A DNA stretch of 64,000 bases. Origin: Clostridiales bacterium UBA4698. Its GTDB lineage: Bacteria; Bacillota; Clostridia; TANB77; UBA1234. The DNA lies in contig DHKI01000037.1 in the NCBI GenBank assembly GCA_002404755.1, positions 1,875-65,874 on the forward strand. Reading direction: 5' to 3'. The first letter of the stretch is position 1, and each line of letters opens with the position of its first letter. The position numbers and the translations under genes were made by a program. The notes below the pieces were generated by a model. It had not been told where the DNA came from, searched no databases, and worked only from the letters and a program-made list of their open reading frames with translations. This document shows positions 35,453 through 44,944 of the stretch, in pieces.

Positions 35453-36514
35453 TTACATATATATTCTTGGCACTCTTTTTCCTATGTTGCATATTACTTC
35501 GTAACTTATTGTATCTAGATGTTTTGCAACTTCGTTTACATGCTCTGCATCTCTTAATATTTCTACTGTATCATGTACCTTAACATTATCGTCAATTTTA
35601 ACAAATAGCATATCCATGCATATATTTCCTATTATTTCACAAGGCTTATTGTTTATATATACATTTCTTCCTTTATTTTTTCTGATTACACCATCTGCAT
35701 ATCCAATCGGCACTACAGCTATTTTTGTCTTTTCTTTCGCTGTATACGTTGCATTATACCCAAGTGTTTCTCCCTCTTCTAATGTATTTATTTGTATAAC
35801 TTCACTTTTTAATTTGAATGTTGATTTTAATTCTAAATCTTCCTCATCAGTAAAACCATACATTATAATGCCAAGCCTACAACCATTTATATACTCTGGC
35901 TTTTTATAGTTTGACATTGCCTCGCTTGCTGATATATGCTTTATTTTTATTTTTTCACCCTCGATTAAATCTAACATCCTTTTATACTTTTCTAATTGTT
36001 TATTATATAATTCTTCATTAGACGCCTCGTATATGTGTGAGTATATTCCTTCTATATCTACATGTGCACTTTTTAGTTTGCAATATACTTTTTCTACTTC
36101 TTTTTCGCTTTTTATTCCTAATCTATTCATTCCTGTATTTAGTTTTATATGTACTTTACATTTTTCATTTAATACACTTTCTATTTCTTCTAAATATTCG
36201 ATACTATTTATTGTTAATGTTATTTTGTTTTCAATTGCCTCTTTTATATATTCTTTTGGAATTATTCCTAAACAAAGAATTTGGATATCTGTGTTTTGGT
36301 TTCTTATTGCAAGAGCTTCTTCAAATGTTGCAACTGCCAAATAATTCACGCCTGCTTCTAACATCTTTGGTATTACTCCAATTTCATGTCCATAACAATC
36401 TGCTTTAACAACACCAAAATAGTACTCATATTCATTATGCTTTTTTATTATCTTTTGGATGTTGTTTTTTATATTATTCAAATAAACTTCCATATATGTA
36501 TTTCTACTAAGCAT
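35453..36514 (-). CDS. alr: Alanine racemase
   Basis: A 353-aa PLP enzyme that makes D-Ala for the cell wall. The PLP lysine lies in GVVKADCYGHE (around residue 38; the family usually has VKANAYGHG). The second catalytic residue is the Tyr in YNATYTAKEK (about 248-252), followed by VPIGYADG. It is consistent with murF and the Dlt-like operon, which also need D-Ala chemistry. Confidence 0.93.
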   Translation of the reverse strand: MLSRNTYMEVYLNNIKNNIQKIIKKHNEYEYYFGVVKADCYGHEIGVIPKMLEAGVNYLAVATFEEALAIRNQNTDIQILCLGIIPKEYIKEAIENKITLTINSIEYLEEIESVLNEKCKVHIKLNTGMNRLGIKSEKEVEKVYCKLKSAHVDIEGIYSHIYEASNEELYNKQLEKYKRMLDLIEGEKIKIKHISASEAMSNYKKPEYINGCRLGIIMYGFTDEEDLELKSTFKLKSEVIQINTLEEGETLGYNATYTAKEKTKIAVVPIGYADGVIRKNKGRNVYINNKPCEIIGNICMDMLFVKIDDNVKVHDTVEILRDAEHVNEVAKHLDTISYEVICNIGKRVPRIYM

Positions 36515-36574
36515 TATGTCCCTCCAAAACGCATTTGTTTTATATTATACTTTATTATATGATAACGATTTATA

Positions 36575-38722
36575 CTAATTGCAATCTTTCATTGATAACC
36601 CAACTTTTTTCTTTTCTAAATCTATTTTTATAACTCTTACTTTTACTATATCACCAACTGATACTACATCCATTGGATTTTTTATGTATTTATCGCTCAT
36701 TTCAGATATATGAACTAGCCCATCGTTTTTTACGCCTATATCTACAAATGCTCCAAAATCAATTACATTTCTAACTGTACCTGTTAGTATCATACCTTCT
36801 TTTAGGTCTTCTATTTTTAGCACATCACTTCTTAAAACAGGTTTTGGCATTTCATCTCTCGGGTCTCTACCTGGTTTTTGAAGTTCTTTTATTATGTCTT
36901 TAATGGTAGGGACACCTATATTTAATTCTGTTGCTAGCTTTTCTGCATTTACTGTATTCAAGTTTGCTCTAATCTCTGCTGATTTATCTTTTAAATCTTG
37001 TACCTTAAATCCGATTTGCTCTAAAATCTTTTCTGCTGTTTCATAGCTTTCTGGATGCACAGATGTATTATCTAATGGATTTTCTCCATCTGTTATTCTT
37101 AAGAAGCCTGCACATTGTGTGTATGCTGCTGGTCCTAACTTCGATACTTTTAAAAGTTCTTTTCTGTTTTTTAATTTTCCTTTTTCATCTCTGTATTTAA
37201 CTATATTATTTGCCACTGTTTTACTTATTCCAGAAACATATTTTAAAAGTGATGGTGTTGCTGTGTTTAAATCTACTCCAACACTGTTTACTGCATCTTC
37301 TACAACTCCTGTTAAGCTCTCATCCAATTTATTTTGATTTACATCGTGTTGATATTGACCAACGCCAATGCTCTTAGGATCTATCTTTACAAGTTCTGCA
37401 AGTGGATCTTGTAATCTTCTTGCAATCGAAATCGCTCCTCTAAGTGATACATTTATATCTGGATATTCTTCTGTTGCAAGCTTTGAAGCAGAATATACAG
37501 AAGCTCCAGCTTCACTAACTATTGCATAATGAATATCATGTTTTACATCTTTTATCATATTTGCTACAAACATTTCTGATTCTCTTGAAGCTGTTCCGTT
37601 TCCAATTGCTATCATGTTTATATTGTATTTATTTATTAGTTCTAATAATTTCTTTTTGGCACCATCCACATCATTTTGTGGTTCTGTTGGATATACTGTG
37701 GTTGTGTCTAAAAGTTTTCCTGTGTCATCTATTACTGCGATTTTGCAACCTGTTCTATATGCAGGGTCAAATCCCATTACTGTCAAGTTTTTAAGTGGTG
37801 CTTGTAAAAGAAGTTTTTTAGCATTTTGTCCGAATACTTTTATTGCTTTTTCTTCTGCAACATCTGAAAGTTCATTTCTTACTTCATTTTCAACTGATGG
37901 TTTTATAAGTCTTTTATATGAATCTGCTATAACAAGCTCCATTGCATCTTTAAAGCTACCATCTTTTATTAAAATTCTTTTTTCTAGATATTCAATTATT
38001 TTATCATCTGTTCCATCAATTTTTACTTTTAAAAATTCTTCTTTTTCGCCTCTGTTTATTGCCAAAATTCTATGGCTAGGAATTCTTTTGACAGCTTCTT
38101 CATAATCGTAATACATCTCGTAAACACTTTTTTCATCCTTCGCTGCTTTTGTCACTATAATTCCATCTCTATATATGATTTTTCTTATATCTTTTCTATA
38201 TTCCGCAACATCTGATATCATCTCTGAGACAATATCCATAGCACCGGCTATTGCATCTTCTGCAGTCTCAACACCTTTTTCGGCATTTATAAAATCATTT
38301 GCTATTTCTTTCAAATCCTTCTTTTCTTTTTGTTCAAACAATACAGTAGCAAGTGGTTCTAACCCTTTTTCCTTTGCGATAGTTGCTCTTGTTCTCTTTT
38401 TTTGTTTATATGGTCTATATAAATCTTCTACTTCTGTCATTGTAACGGCGGTTTCGATTTTGTTTTTTAGTTCATCATCTAACTTTCCTTGTTCGTCAAT
38501 AAGTCTTATAACTTCTTCTTTTCTTTTTTCAAGGTTTCTCAAATATGTAAGTTTATCAAATAATTCACGAAGCTGCACATCAGAAAGCTCTCCTGTTTGC
38601 TCTTTTCTATATCTAGCTATGAATGGAATTGTGTTTCCTTCATCTATTAACTTAACAGCGTTTTCAACTTGAAAAGGCTTTAAATTCAATTCCTCTGCAA
38701 TTTTTGTTTCTATTAAATTCAT
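36575..38722 (-). CDS. tex: Tex-family S1 RNA-binding protein
   Basis: A 715-aa protein in Tex order: the N-terminal helical region (FIARYRKEQTGELSD), a YqgF/RNase H-like domain (MGFDPAYRTGCKIAVID), HhH motifs (YVSGISKTVANNIVKYRDEKG), and a C-terminal S1 domain (GMILTGTVRNVIDFGAFVDIGVKNDGLVHISEMS). It is a nucleic-acid-binding transcription accessory factor. Confidence 0.96.
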   Translation of the reverse strand: MNLIETKIAEELNLKPFQVENAVKLIDEGNTIPFIARYRKEQTGELSDVQLRELFDKLTYLRNLEKRKEEVIRLIDEQGKLDDELKNKIETAVTMTEVEDLYRPYKQKKRTRATIAKEKGLEPLATVLFEQKEKKDLKEIANDFINAEKGVETAEDAIAGAMDIVSEMISDVAEYRKDIRKIIYRDGIIVTKAAKDEKSVYEMYYDYEEAVKRIPSHRILAINRGEKEEFLKVKIDGTDDKIIEYLEKRILIKDGSFKDAMELVIADSYKRLIKPSVENEVRNELSDVAEEKAIKVFGQNAKKLLLQAPLKNLTVMGFDPAYRTGCKIAVIDDTGKLLDTTTVYPTEPQNDVDGAKKKLLELINKYNINMIAIGNGTASRESEMFVANMIKDVKHDIHYAIVSEAGASVYSASKLATEEYPDINVSLRGAISIARRLQDPLAELVKIDPKSIGVGQYQHDVNQNKLDESLTGVVEDAVNSVGVDLNTATPSLLKYVSGISKTVANNIVKYRDEKGKLKNRKELLKVSKLGPAAYTQCAGFLRITDGENPLDNTSVHPESYETAEKILEQIGFKVQDLKDKSAEIRANLNTVNAEKLATELNIGVPTIKDIIKELQKPGRDPRDEMPKPVLRSDVLKIEDLKEGMILTGTVRNVIDFGAFVDIGVKNDGLVHISEMSDKYIKNPMDVVSVGDIVKVRVIKIDLEKKKVGLSMKDCN

Positions 38723-38785
38723 TATATAACTCCTCTCTGGCTCATGACTTTAATATCTAATCAGTCATTCACATATAAAATGATA

Positions 38786-39201
38786 TCATTTTACTTTCTT
38801 AAAAGCAAGGTTGAACAATTTTTGAAAATATTTATTCAATATACAATATATATAAATAATCGCATATACACAAATCATTTTCAAAGCAAAACGCTCACTT
38901 ATCTTATAAATTCCAAATTGATTTAATAAATCAGTAGTAACAAATATCAACATAACATGATATAGATAAATATCATACGATGCATTATTCAACAATTTCA
39001 CCTTTTCTGCCATATTTGTTTTTTGTGACATTTGCAAAAATACAACATACCAGAAGAATATAGCAATTGCCAAGAATCTCTTCTAAGTGTCGAAATCGGC
39101 TCTGACGCGATATGCATAAAAACAACTAAAATACAAAAAATACGTTCATCAAATTTAATTCTTCTTTTATTTTTTTCATTATTCATACTCCTTTTACACA
39201 C
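38786..39201 (-). pseudogene. Acyltransferase-3 family remnant
   Basis: The N-terminal piece (FDERIFCILVVFMHIASEPIS) and the C-terminal piece (NNASYDIYLYHVMLIFVTTDLL, then transmembrane helices) resemble the two ends of OafA-type integral membrane acyltransferases. The middle, some 200 residues, is missing and the ends are in different frames. No CGG codon lies at the junction, so this is ordinary decay and not the recoding seen elsewhere. Confidence 0.7.
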
Positions 39202-39304
39202 CTATCACTTTTAATTTTGACATTTTATATAGCTTTTATTTCCATATGTTTTTATATTATTATAATTGAAAACAATTATATATCTCAAGTTTTTATTTAA
39301 TTTT

Positions 39305-39338
39305 AAAGGTCTGAAGGATAAAAATCCTTCAGACCTTT
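39305..39338. repeat. Perfect 14-bp inverted repeat over a stop codon
   Basis: Arms 39305-39318 and 39325-39338 (AAAGGTCTGAAGGA and its complement) form a strong hairpin overlapping the stop of the following gene. It could be its terminator, although the U-tract lies before and not after the stem on that strand. Confidence 0.6.
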
Positions 39339-39681
39339 AAAAAAGTGGTATTTCCTCTACAAAAGAGGCTCTCCTTTGACCAAGTAATCCAAGCTGTTTT
39401 TCCAATTCGTCTTCCCCCTCAAGAATGTCAATGGGCTCAAAATGTCGTTCACGAAAAACCCCCCTTTGATACTCGAAAAAGTGCCTTTCCAAATCGCTAG
39501 TCAAAACTTCTAAGAGTTCCCCTCTTTTCAAATCATAAACCTTACTCCAAGGCATGATTATCTGTGGCGGATCGATTCGACAATAAATCACATACCGTAC
39601 CACGTCAGTAGGTTTCATAGAAACTTTTACAATTGAATTCTCAGCGTAAAAAAGGCCACTCGAATGTAGATAAAAGCTCAT
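39337..39681 (-). CDS. Unrecognised 114-aa protein, compositionally foreign
   Basis: I do not recognise this protein. It is soluble, rich in Glu/Arg, and shows no signal peptide or repeats. Its base and codon use differ from every neighbour: it is visibly more GC-rich and uses CGT, CGA and one CGG (39595-39597) for Arg where native genes use AGA. A +1 shift at that CGG would end the protein within two codons, so the unshifted reading is the only long one. It is probably recently acquired. Confidence 0.55.
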   Translation of the reverse strand: MSFYLHSSGLFYAENSIVKVSMKPTDVVRYVIYCRIDPPQIIMPWSKVYDLKRGELLEVLTSDLERHFFEYQRGVFRERHFEPIDILEGEDELEKQLGLLGQRRASFVEEIPLF

Positions 39682-39829
39682 AACAAACCTCCAACAAATC
39701 TTATTTTCAATAGTATTATATGCTATTATCCTAAAAAATTCAAGCTTTTTGTTTTCTTGCTAGTTATTTAGGCTATATATTTTGTAAAATATGTTTTTGT
39801 TTTAAATACTCTTATTTCGAGATTTTCAA

Positions 39830-40288
39830 TTATAATATTTTTCCATCTTTGCACTCTAACATTATTGTTACTGGTCCATCATTTATTAATGTTATTTGCA
39901 TATCCGCTCCAAAGCTTCCTGTTTCCACATTCATGCATAATTCTTCTTTACAATATTTTATAAATTTTTCGTATAGTTCGTTTGCATATTCAGGCTTAGC
40001 TGCATTTATGAAGCTTGGTCTATTTCCATGGTGACAGTCTGCATATAGTGTAAACTGCGAAACTATATGTAATGAACCTCCTACATCTTTTATCGCTAAG
40101 TTCATCTTTTCATTTTCATCTTCAAAAATTCTTAACTTTACAATCTTTTCAGCTAGCGCTTTCATATCTTCTTCAGTATCATCATGAGTTATTCCTAATA
40201 ATACTAAAAAACCTCTTTCTATCTTTGAATATTCCTTTTTATTTATCTCCAATTTTGATGACAATACTCTCTGTATTAGTGCTTTCAT
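39830..40288 (-). CDS. dtd: D-aminoacyl-tRNA deacylase
   Basis: The 152-aa Dtd hydrolyses D-amino acids wrongly attached to tRNA (and Gly from tRNA-Ala). Catalytic motifs SQFTLYAD (about 76-83) and the C-terminal NDGPVTIML are present. The gene suits a cell that makes D-Ala. Confidence 0.95.
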   Translation of the reverse strand: MKALIQRVLSSKLEINKKEYSKIERGFLVLLGITHDDTEEDMKALAEKIVKLRIFEDENEKMNLAIKDVGGSLHIVSQFTLYADCHHGNRPSFINAAKPEYANELYEKFIKYCKEELCMNVETGSFGADMQITLINDGPVTIMLECKDGKIL

Positions 40289-40313
40289 TTTTATTCTCCT
40301 ATTAATAAAATTT

Positions 40314-41009
40314 TTAAAATATATTCTTTATTTCTTTTATATTTTTTAATACATTTGTTTTAGGCAAAGCATCGTCCACTTTCTCATCTTCATAACTCCA
40401 AGTATGCTCGTTAGGTATATATACCGTGTTAAAACCCGCCTTCTTAGCCTCGTTTATATCTCCTTTTGGACTGTTTCCAATCATGTAGCAATCTTCCGGA
40501 TTTAAATTGTATTTTTTCAGTATTTCTTCATAATCACTTTTTGTTTTATGCTTCACAATTGTATAATCGGCAAAATATTTTTTTATACTTAATGCTTCAA
40601 CTCTTCTTTTTTGAACATCTTCCATTCCTTTAGTTATTATTGAAAGTTCATATCCTTTATCATATAAATATTCCACTGCCTCTTTCACTCCGTCTATTAG
40701 TTCGATATCACTGTTATACAATATAGACGCACTTTTCTTTATAAAACCTTGAATATCATCTTTGAAAAAGTCATATCCAATGATATCATATGCAACTTGC
40801 ATTAATGAACATTCAAAATTTTGCGGACCATATCCGTGTTGTTCCAAATTTTCATATTGTTTTTCATTAAATTTTTGCCTTATCTCACTATATGTATATT
40901 TTTTATTGTACTCTAATATCTTTTTGGCGACAACATCTTCTACATCATAAAAATATCCTGAACACTTAATCAGTGTGTCATCCAAATCAAAAAATATGTG
41001 CTTTTGCAT
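40314..41009 (-). CDS. HAD-superfamily phosphatase
   Basis: This 231-aa HAD-IA hydrolase has motif I FFDLDDTLI (residues 5-13), motif II TKG, motif III Lys in KHKTKSDYEE, and motif IV IGNSPKGDINEA. It resembles YjjG-type nucleotidases, but the substrate cannot be read from sequence. It lies just upstream of dtd in the same direction. Confidence 0.88.
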   Translation of the reverse strand: MQKHIFFDLDDTLIKCSGYFYDVEDVVAKKILEYNKKYTYSEIRQKFNEKQYENLEQHGYGPQNFECSLMQVAYDIIGYDFFKDDIQGFIKKSASILYNSDIELIDGVKEAVEYLYDKGYELSIITKGMEDVQKRRVEALSIKKYFADYTIVKHKTKSDYEEILKKYNLNPEDCYMIGNSPKGDINEAKKAGFNTVYIPNEHTWSYEDEKVDDALPKTNVLKNIKEIKNIF

Positions 41010-41143
41010 ACAATCACCTTTCTTTTGAAATAATTCTATATGTAATTGTTCTTAAATAATATAAACAAATTTAAGAAACTCCATAACACAAATGCTTGCA
41101 CGTTTTATAAATAAAAACATTTAGCATTTCTATTGTATAAAAA

Positions 41144-41167
41144 ACCGATGCAAGCTCATGCATCGGT
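41144..41167 (-). terminator. Terminator after the small membrane protein
   Basis: Stem ACCGATGCA/TGCATCGGT with a 6-nt loop, followed by TTTTTT on the minus strand. Confidence 0.85.
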
Positions 41168-41172
41168 ATAAA

Positions 41173-41481
41173 TCACTTTTTTCCTTTGTATCTATTTTCG
41201 AATACTACTTTTATAAAAGCTCTTCTTGTTTCTATCTCATCTATTATAAGCAAGTTAGTTATTGAAATTCCAATAAATAATAGGTCAATGTAAACATTAA
41301 ACTCAAACGAATCTCCTAAACTCTCTCTTCTTAGTATATGTACTATCAAACTTGCCATAAAGCATATTAAAGATATCATATTATACGAAGCTTTTTTTCT
41401 TATATATCCAAGTATATTCATTATTACGAGAAATAATGCACAAAATATTAAGATATAATAATTTTCAAAACTATATAACAC
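41173..41481 (-). CDS. Small membrane protein of unknown function
   Basis: A 102-aa protein with three predicted transmembrane helices (near residues 9-27, 34-50 and 65-82) and a basic C-terminus. No family is recognised. It starts 12 bp after the yebC-family stop, so it is likely cotranscribed with that gene. Confidence 0.6.
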   Translation of the reverse strand: MLYSFENYYILIFCALFLVIMNILGYIRKKASYNMISLICFMASLIVHILRRESLGDSFEFNVYIDLLFIGISITNLLIIDEIETRRAFIKVVFENRYKGKK

Positions 41482-41493
41482 TTAATTTACCAC

Positions 41494-42222
41494 CTATTCC
41501 TCTTCATCCCAGTTATGCCAAATTTCTTGAACATCATCTAAATCTTCCATGTTTTCTATGATTAAATTCATTTTTTTTGTAGCCGCTTCATCAAGACTCA
41601 TGTAATTTTGCGGAACCATTTTTATATCTGCATCAAGGAACTCTATTCCTTTTGCTTCTAATGCTTCTCTAACTTTTGAAAAATCTTCTGGAGTTGTTGT
41701 TATTTCATAAACATCTTCATCAGCCTCAAAGTTTTCAGCACCAGCTTCAATCGCTTCCATCATTAATTCGTCTTCGCTCATTTTAACTGATTTTTCAACT
41801 ATAAGAACGCCCTTTTTATCAAACATCCAGCTAACAGAACCTGTTGTTCCTAGATTTCCACCAAATTTATCAAGTATATGTCTAACGTCTCCAGCTGTTC
41901 TATTTCTATTATCTGTCATTGCCTCAATTATAATTGCAACACCATTTGGTCCATATCCTTCATAAGTTATATCTTCATAATTAGCTGTGTTTCCATCTCC
42001 TGCAGCTTTCTTTATGCTTCTATCTATATTATCATTTGGCATGTTATTTGCTTTACACTTTGCTATAACATCTCTTAATTTAGAGTTTGATGCGGGGTCA
42101 GGTCCACCTTCTTTTACAGCAACTAGAAGTTCTCTTCCTAATTTTGTGAAAACTTTACCTCTTTCTGCATCTGATTTACCTTTTTTGTTTTTAATGTTAT
42201 TCCATTTGCTATGTCCTGACAT
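41494..42222 (-). CDS. YebC/PmpR-family (TACO1-like) protein
   Basis: The 242-aa protein begins MSGHSKWNNIKNKKGKSDAE and carries NMPNDNIDRSIKKAAG, the family signature. Members were described as transcription regulators; the mitochondrial homologue TACO1 and recent bacterial work point to a role in translation through difficult sequences. It has a GGAGG site. Confidence 0.93.
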   Translation of the reverse strand: MSGHSKWNNIKNKKGKSDAERGKVFTKLGRELLVAVKEGGPDPASNSKLRDVIAKCKANNMPNDNIDRSIKKAAGDGNTANYEDITYEGYGPNGVAIIIEAMTDNRNRTAGDVRHILDKFGGNLGTTGSVSWMFDKKGVLIVEKSVKMSEDELMMEAIEAGAENFEADEDVYEITTTPEDFSKVREALEAKGIEFLDADIKMVPQNYMSLDEAATKKMNLIIENMEDLDDVQEIWHNWDEEE

Positions 42223-42297
42223 TTATATCTCCTCCTTTTTTACGTAGCTATATTATCATATTTTTTGAGCATTGTGTAGTACTTTTTCAAAAAAAGT

Positions 42298-42341
42298 ACC
42301 AAAAGACATATCTAAAACTCTGCGTTTCATATGCTTTTGGT
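42298..42341 (-). terminator. Terminator after the glycolipid cluster
   Basis: Arms ACCAAAAG (42298-42305) and CTTTTGGT (42334-42341) are followed by ACTTTTTTTG on the minus strand. Confidence 0.75.
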
Positions 42342-42348
42342 ATAATTT

Positions 42349-43140
42349 TTAGCTATCGCCATCTACGCTTTCTCGCTTACAATATTTTATAACTTCAATA
42401 TTACTATTTTTACTTCTCTCAACCATTTTATTATATACTTTATCCCTCAAGTCCTTTTTTTGTAGTGCTTTTGGCAATTCTTTATTAGCAAAAAAAGGTC
42501 CATCAATATATGAAACTATTTTTACCTTATTTTTTCCATAGGCTTGATAAGTATTAATTATACTAAACACTGGTGCATCTAATTCTACTGGATATGTGAA
42601 AGATGTACTTTTAAACGGCCTTATTTTTGTATAATACGGCCATATATGTGCCTCCGGATAAATAGTTATTGCATGATTATCACGTATTGTTTTTTCTATT
42701 GCCTGTTTAAAGTTTTTCATTGCATCTAAATTACTTGGAATAGGTATTGCTCCCATCATTTGAACAAAATTGCCAAGTACCTTCATTGATACATTTTCTG
42801 GATTCACAATAAAAAAATTTCTTTTAGGATAGATTGGTATACTTGGAATTAACGTATCTCCAAAAGGCTGTGTATGATTTACATATACAAAATATCCTGT
42901 TTTTTTGTAACTCCTCAAATTTTCTTTCCCAATATATTTAACTTTAAATCTTATTTTGGCATACAAAATTCTTATTGGAACGAGTAATATATTTTGTGTT
43001 ATAAAAGATGCAATATTCCAAAATGGATTTTTATGAATATATTTATAATTTTCATCAATTACTCTTGGTTTAATTTTCGCTTCCGAAAATTCATCATTTA
43101 ATTCATCCTGATAATATATGATTTTTCTATTATTCTTCAT
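42349..43140 (-). CDS. PlsC-family acyltransferase (copy 1)
   Basis: The 263-aa protein has the acyltransferase HX4D box in NHTQPFGDT (about residues 90-98) and the glycerophosphate-binding-type TIYPEAHIWPY. It is likely a lysophospholipid or glycolipid acyltransferase at the inner membrane face. It overlaps the upstream acyltransferase gene by 11 bp and ends a four-gene unit with two GT8 enzymes. Confidence 0.85.
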   Translation of the reverse strand: MKNNRKIIYYQDELNDEFSEAKIKPRVIDENYKYIHKNPFWNIASFITQNILLVPIRILYAKIRFKVKYIGKENLRSYKKTGYFVYVNHTQPFGDTLIPSIPIYPKRNFFIVNPENVSMKVLGNFVQMMGAIPIPSNLDAMKNFKQAIEKTIRDNHAITIYPEAHIWPYYTKIRPFKSTSFTYPVELDAPVFSIINTYQAYGKNKVKIVSYIDGPFFANKELPKALQKKDLRDKVYNKMVERSKNSNIEVIKYCKRESVDGDS

Positions 43141-44008
43141 CTACCATTTCCTTATTTTCCGTTATATACTCTAAAGGTTTTCCATAGAAATTTTCATAAG
43201 TTTCTTTCCATAAATTAAAGTTCTTCTCTTTCATTATTCGTATATTTTCTCTTTCTGATATTTCTTTATCTGGATATATTGGAACTTTTATATTTACAGT
43301 GTATTCCTGTATTGGAAAACCATCACTACCGATATTTTCACTATCATTCATTGTTATAAATATTGGTACAACTGGCACATTATTTCTAACAGCCAATTTG
43401 AACGCACCATCTTTTAATGGCTTAGGTTTTCTATAATTCCACCATAAACTTTGTTCTGGGTATATAAGTATAAAATCTCCATTTTGAAGTATTGTGTCAA
43501 CTGCCTTCATAAACTCTATCATTGTTTTTGTATTCGAACTAAGTGGCAATGTATCACAATTTCTAAATAGAAATCCATAAAAGCCTGGAAAATTAGTATA
43601 GTTTCCTTCTCTTATTACCTTATACAATATTTTTTTATTTTTAAAATGTTTGGTATCTCTAAATATTTTTTCCACAGTAAAACAATCAAAAGGATTGAAA
43701 TGATTGCATGTTATTATCGCACCGTCACTTACCACTTCTAGATTTTCCATTCCTATAACATCTTTAATTATAAGTTTATTATTTCTTAAAAGCTCTTCTA
43801 AGAATTTTCTACCTATTTCGTTAGCTACTGTTCTTTTTATTTGGCTTTTTCTCTTTTTCTTTAAATAATCAACTTTATCTGGTTTTAACACTATTGTAGG
43901 TGGATCTTTTTCTGGATCAACATCAAATTTGCCTTCCCTTTCTAGTCTATCGATTTCATCCAAGATTTCCAATCTATCTTTAGCTTTCTCTATAATTTCT
44001 TCTCTCAT
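43130..44008 (-). CDS. PlsC-family acyltransferase (copy 2)
   Basis: The 292-aa protein has the HX4D box in CNHFNPFDC (around residue 90) and the second motif LIYPEQSLWWNYRKPKPLKDG. It differs enough from its neighbour to act on a different acceptor position. It starts 3 bp after the GT8 gene. Confidence 0.85.
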   Translation of the reverse strand: MREEIIEKAKDRLEILDEIDRLEREGKFDVDPEKDPPTIVLKPDKVDYLKKKRKSQIKRTVANEIGRKFLEELLRNNKLIIKDVIGMENLEVVSDGAIITCNHFNPFDCFTVEKIFRDTKHFKNKKILYKVIREGNYTNFPGFYGFLFRNCDTLPLSSNTKTMIEFMKAVDTILQNGDFILIYPEQSLWWNYRKPKPLKDGAFKLAVRNNVPVVPIFITMNDSENIGSDGFPIQEYTVNIKVPIYPDKEISERENIRIMKEKNFNLWKETYENFYGKPLEYITENKEMVDEE

Positions 44009-44011
44009 ACT

Positions 44012-44944
44012 TTATCTCCTGTTTATTCTATCATCTCCGACACAGTCAGCTTCTTTTTGTGCTAGCATTCTTAAAGCTTTGTCTTTTTCCATATCCTCAA
44101 AGCGTTCCTCATCCGAATAATTGTCCTTTATTTTTTGTATTGTGTCAAAAAACTCAGTCTTTTTAGCATAATTCCAAAAATAATCTTTATATAGTATATC
44201 TTCAAAATGCCAAGGCTTATACGCTAGATTATAGTGTATTAACTTTATATCTCCTTGATTTTGTTTTTCTCTAGCTATAGGCATTCTATTCCAATTTGGA
44301 TCTACTATCTTAACTCTACCTTTGCACAATCTGTTCAAATAGTCTTGATCTTGAGCAACTGAAAATCTTATTTTATCTAATGAATATATAAATTTTTCTT
44401 GAAAATCAAATTTTCTAAGCTCGTCCAAGTTCATCAATAAGACTCCCGCATTAAAATAGTTTCTATAATCAGCCACTCCAACTACTTTTTCTGCATATTC
44501 TTGGAATACCTCAATTGTTTGAATTACATCATCTGGTGCTGCTGCAACCAAATTGTTTTCCATATTTGTATTATACAAATCTGCAACATCCTCAAGCACA
44601 ACAATATCACTGTCTAAGTAAAGAGCCTTCGTATATTGAGGATACAAATTTGGTATGAATAGTCTAAAATAAGTCGTTTTAGAATAATAATCTCTTGTGT
44701 ATAATTTATCTTTTATCTTTTCTATGTAATAATTCAAATCTACAAATTCTATACTAACATTTTCTTGTTCAAATTTTTGTATTTTCTTTTGATTCTCTTC
44801 CGAAATATTTGTGTACAAAATTTTTATCAAATAAAAATTTTCTTTCTTTGAATTTTCTATCAAAGATTGAAGCGAAACTGCTAAAAAAGGTATATATCCA
44901 TCATCAACAGCAAAGAAAATTGGTATTACATTTTTGTTTTCCAT
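44012..44944 (-). CDS. Glycosyltransferase family 8 protein (copy 1)
   Basis: The 310-aa GT-A enzyme starts IPIFFAVDDGYIPFLAVSLQSL. It has the DXD metal site in ALYLDSDIVVLEDV (about 100-113), then NAGVLLMNLDELR and AQDQDYLN. It transfers a hexose, usually from UDP-sugar with retention. Position between another GT8 gene and two acyltransferases suggests membrane glycolipid or lipoteichoic-acid-type anchor synthesis. Confidence 0.9.
   Translation of the reverse strand: MENKNVIPIFFAVDDGYIPFLAVSLQSLIENSKKENFYLIKILYTNISEENQKKIQKFEQENVSIEFVDLNYYIEKIKDKLYTRDYYSKTTYFRLFIPNLYPQYTKALYLDSDIVVLEDVADLYNTNMENNLVAAAPDDVIQTIEVFQEYAEKVVGVADYRNYFNAGVLLMNLDELRKFDFQEKFIYSLDKIRFSVAQDQDYLNRLCKGRVKIVDPNWNRMPIAREKQNQGDIKLIHYNLAYKPWHFEDILYKDYFWNYAKKTEFFDTIQKIKDNYSDEERFEDMEKDKALRMLAQKEADCVGDDRINRR

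Noticed and set aside
38786..39201. Acyltransferase fragments as another CGG recoding site
   Set aside because: No CGG occurs at the junction and the middle domain is missing, so it is an ordinary pseudogene.
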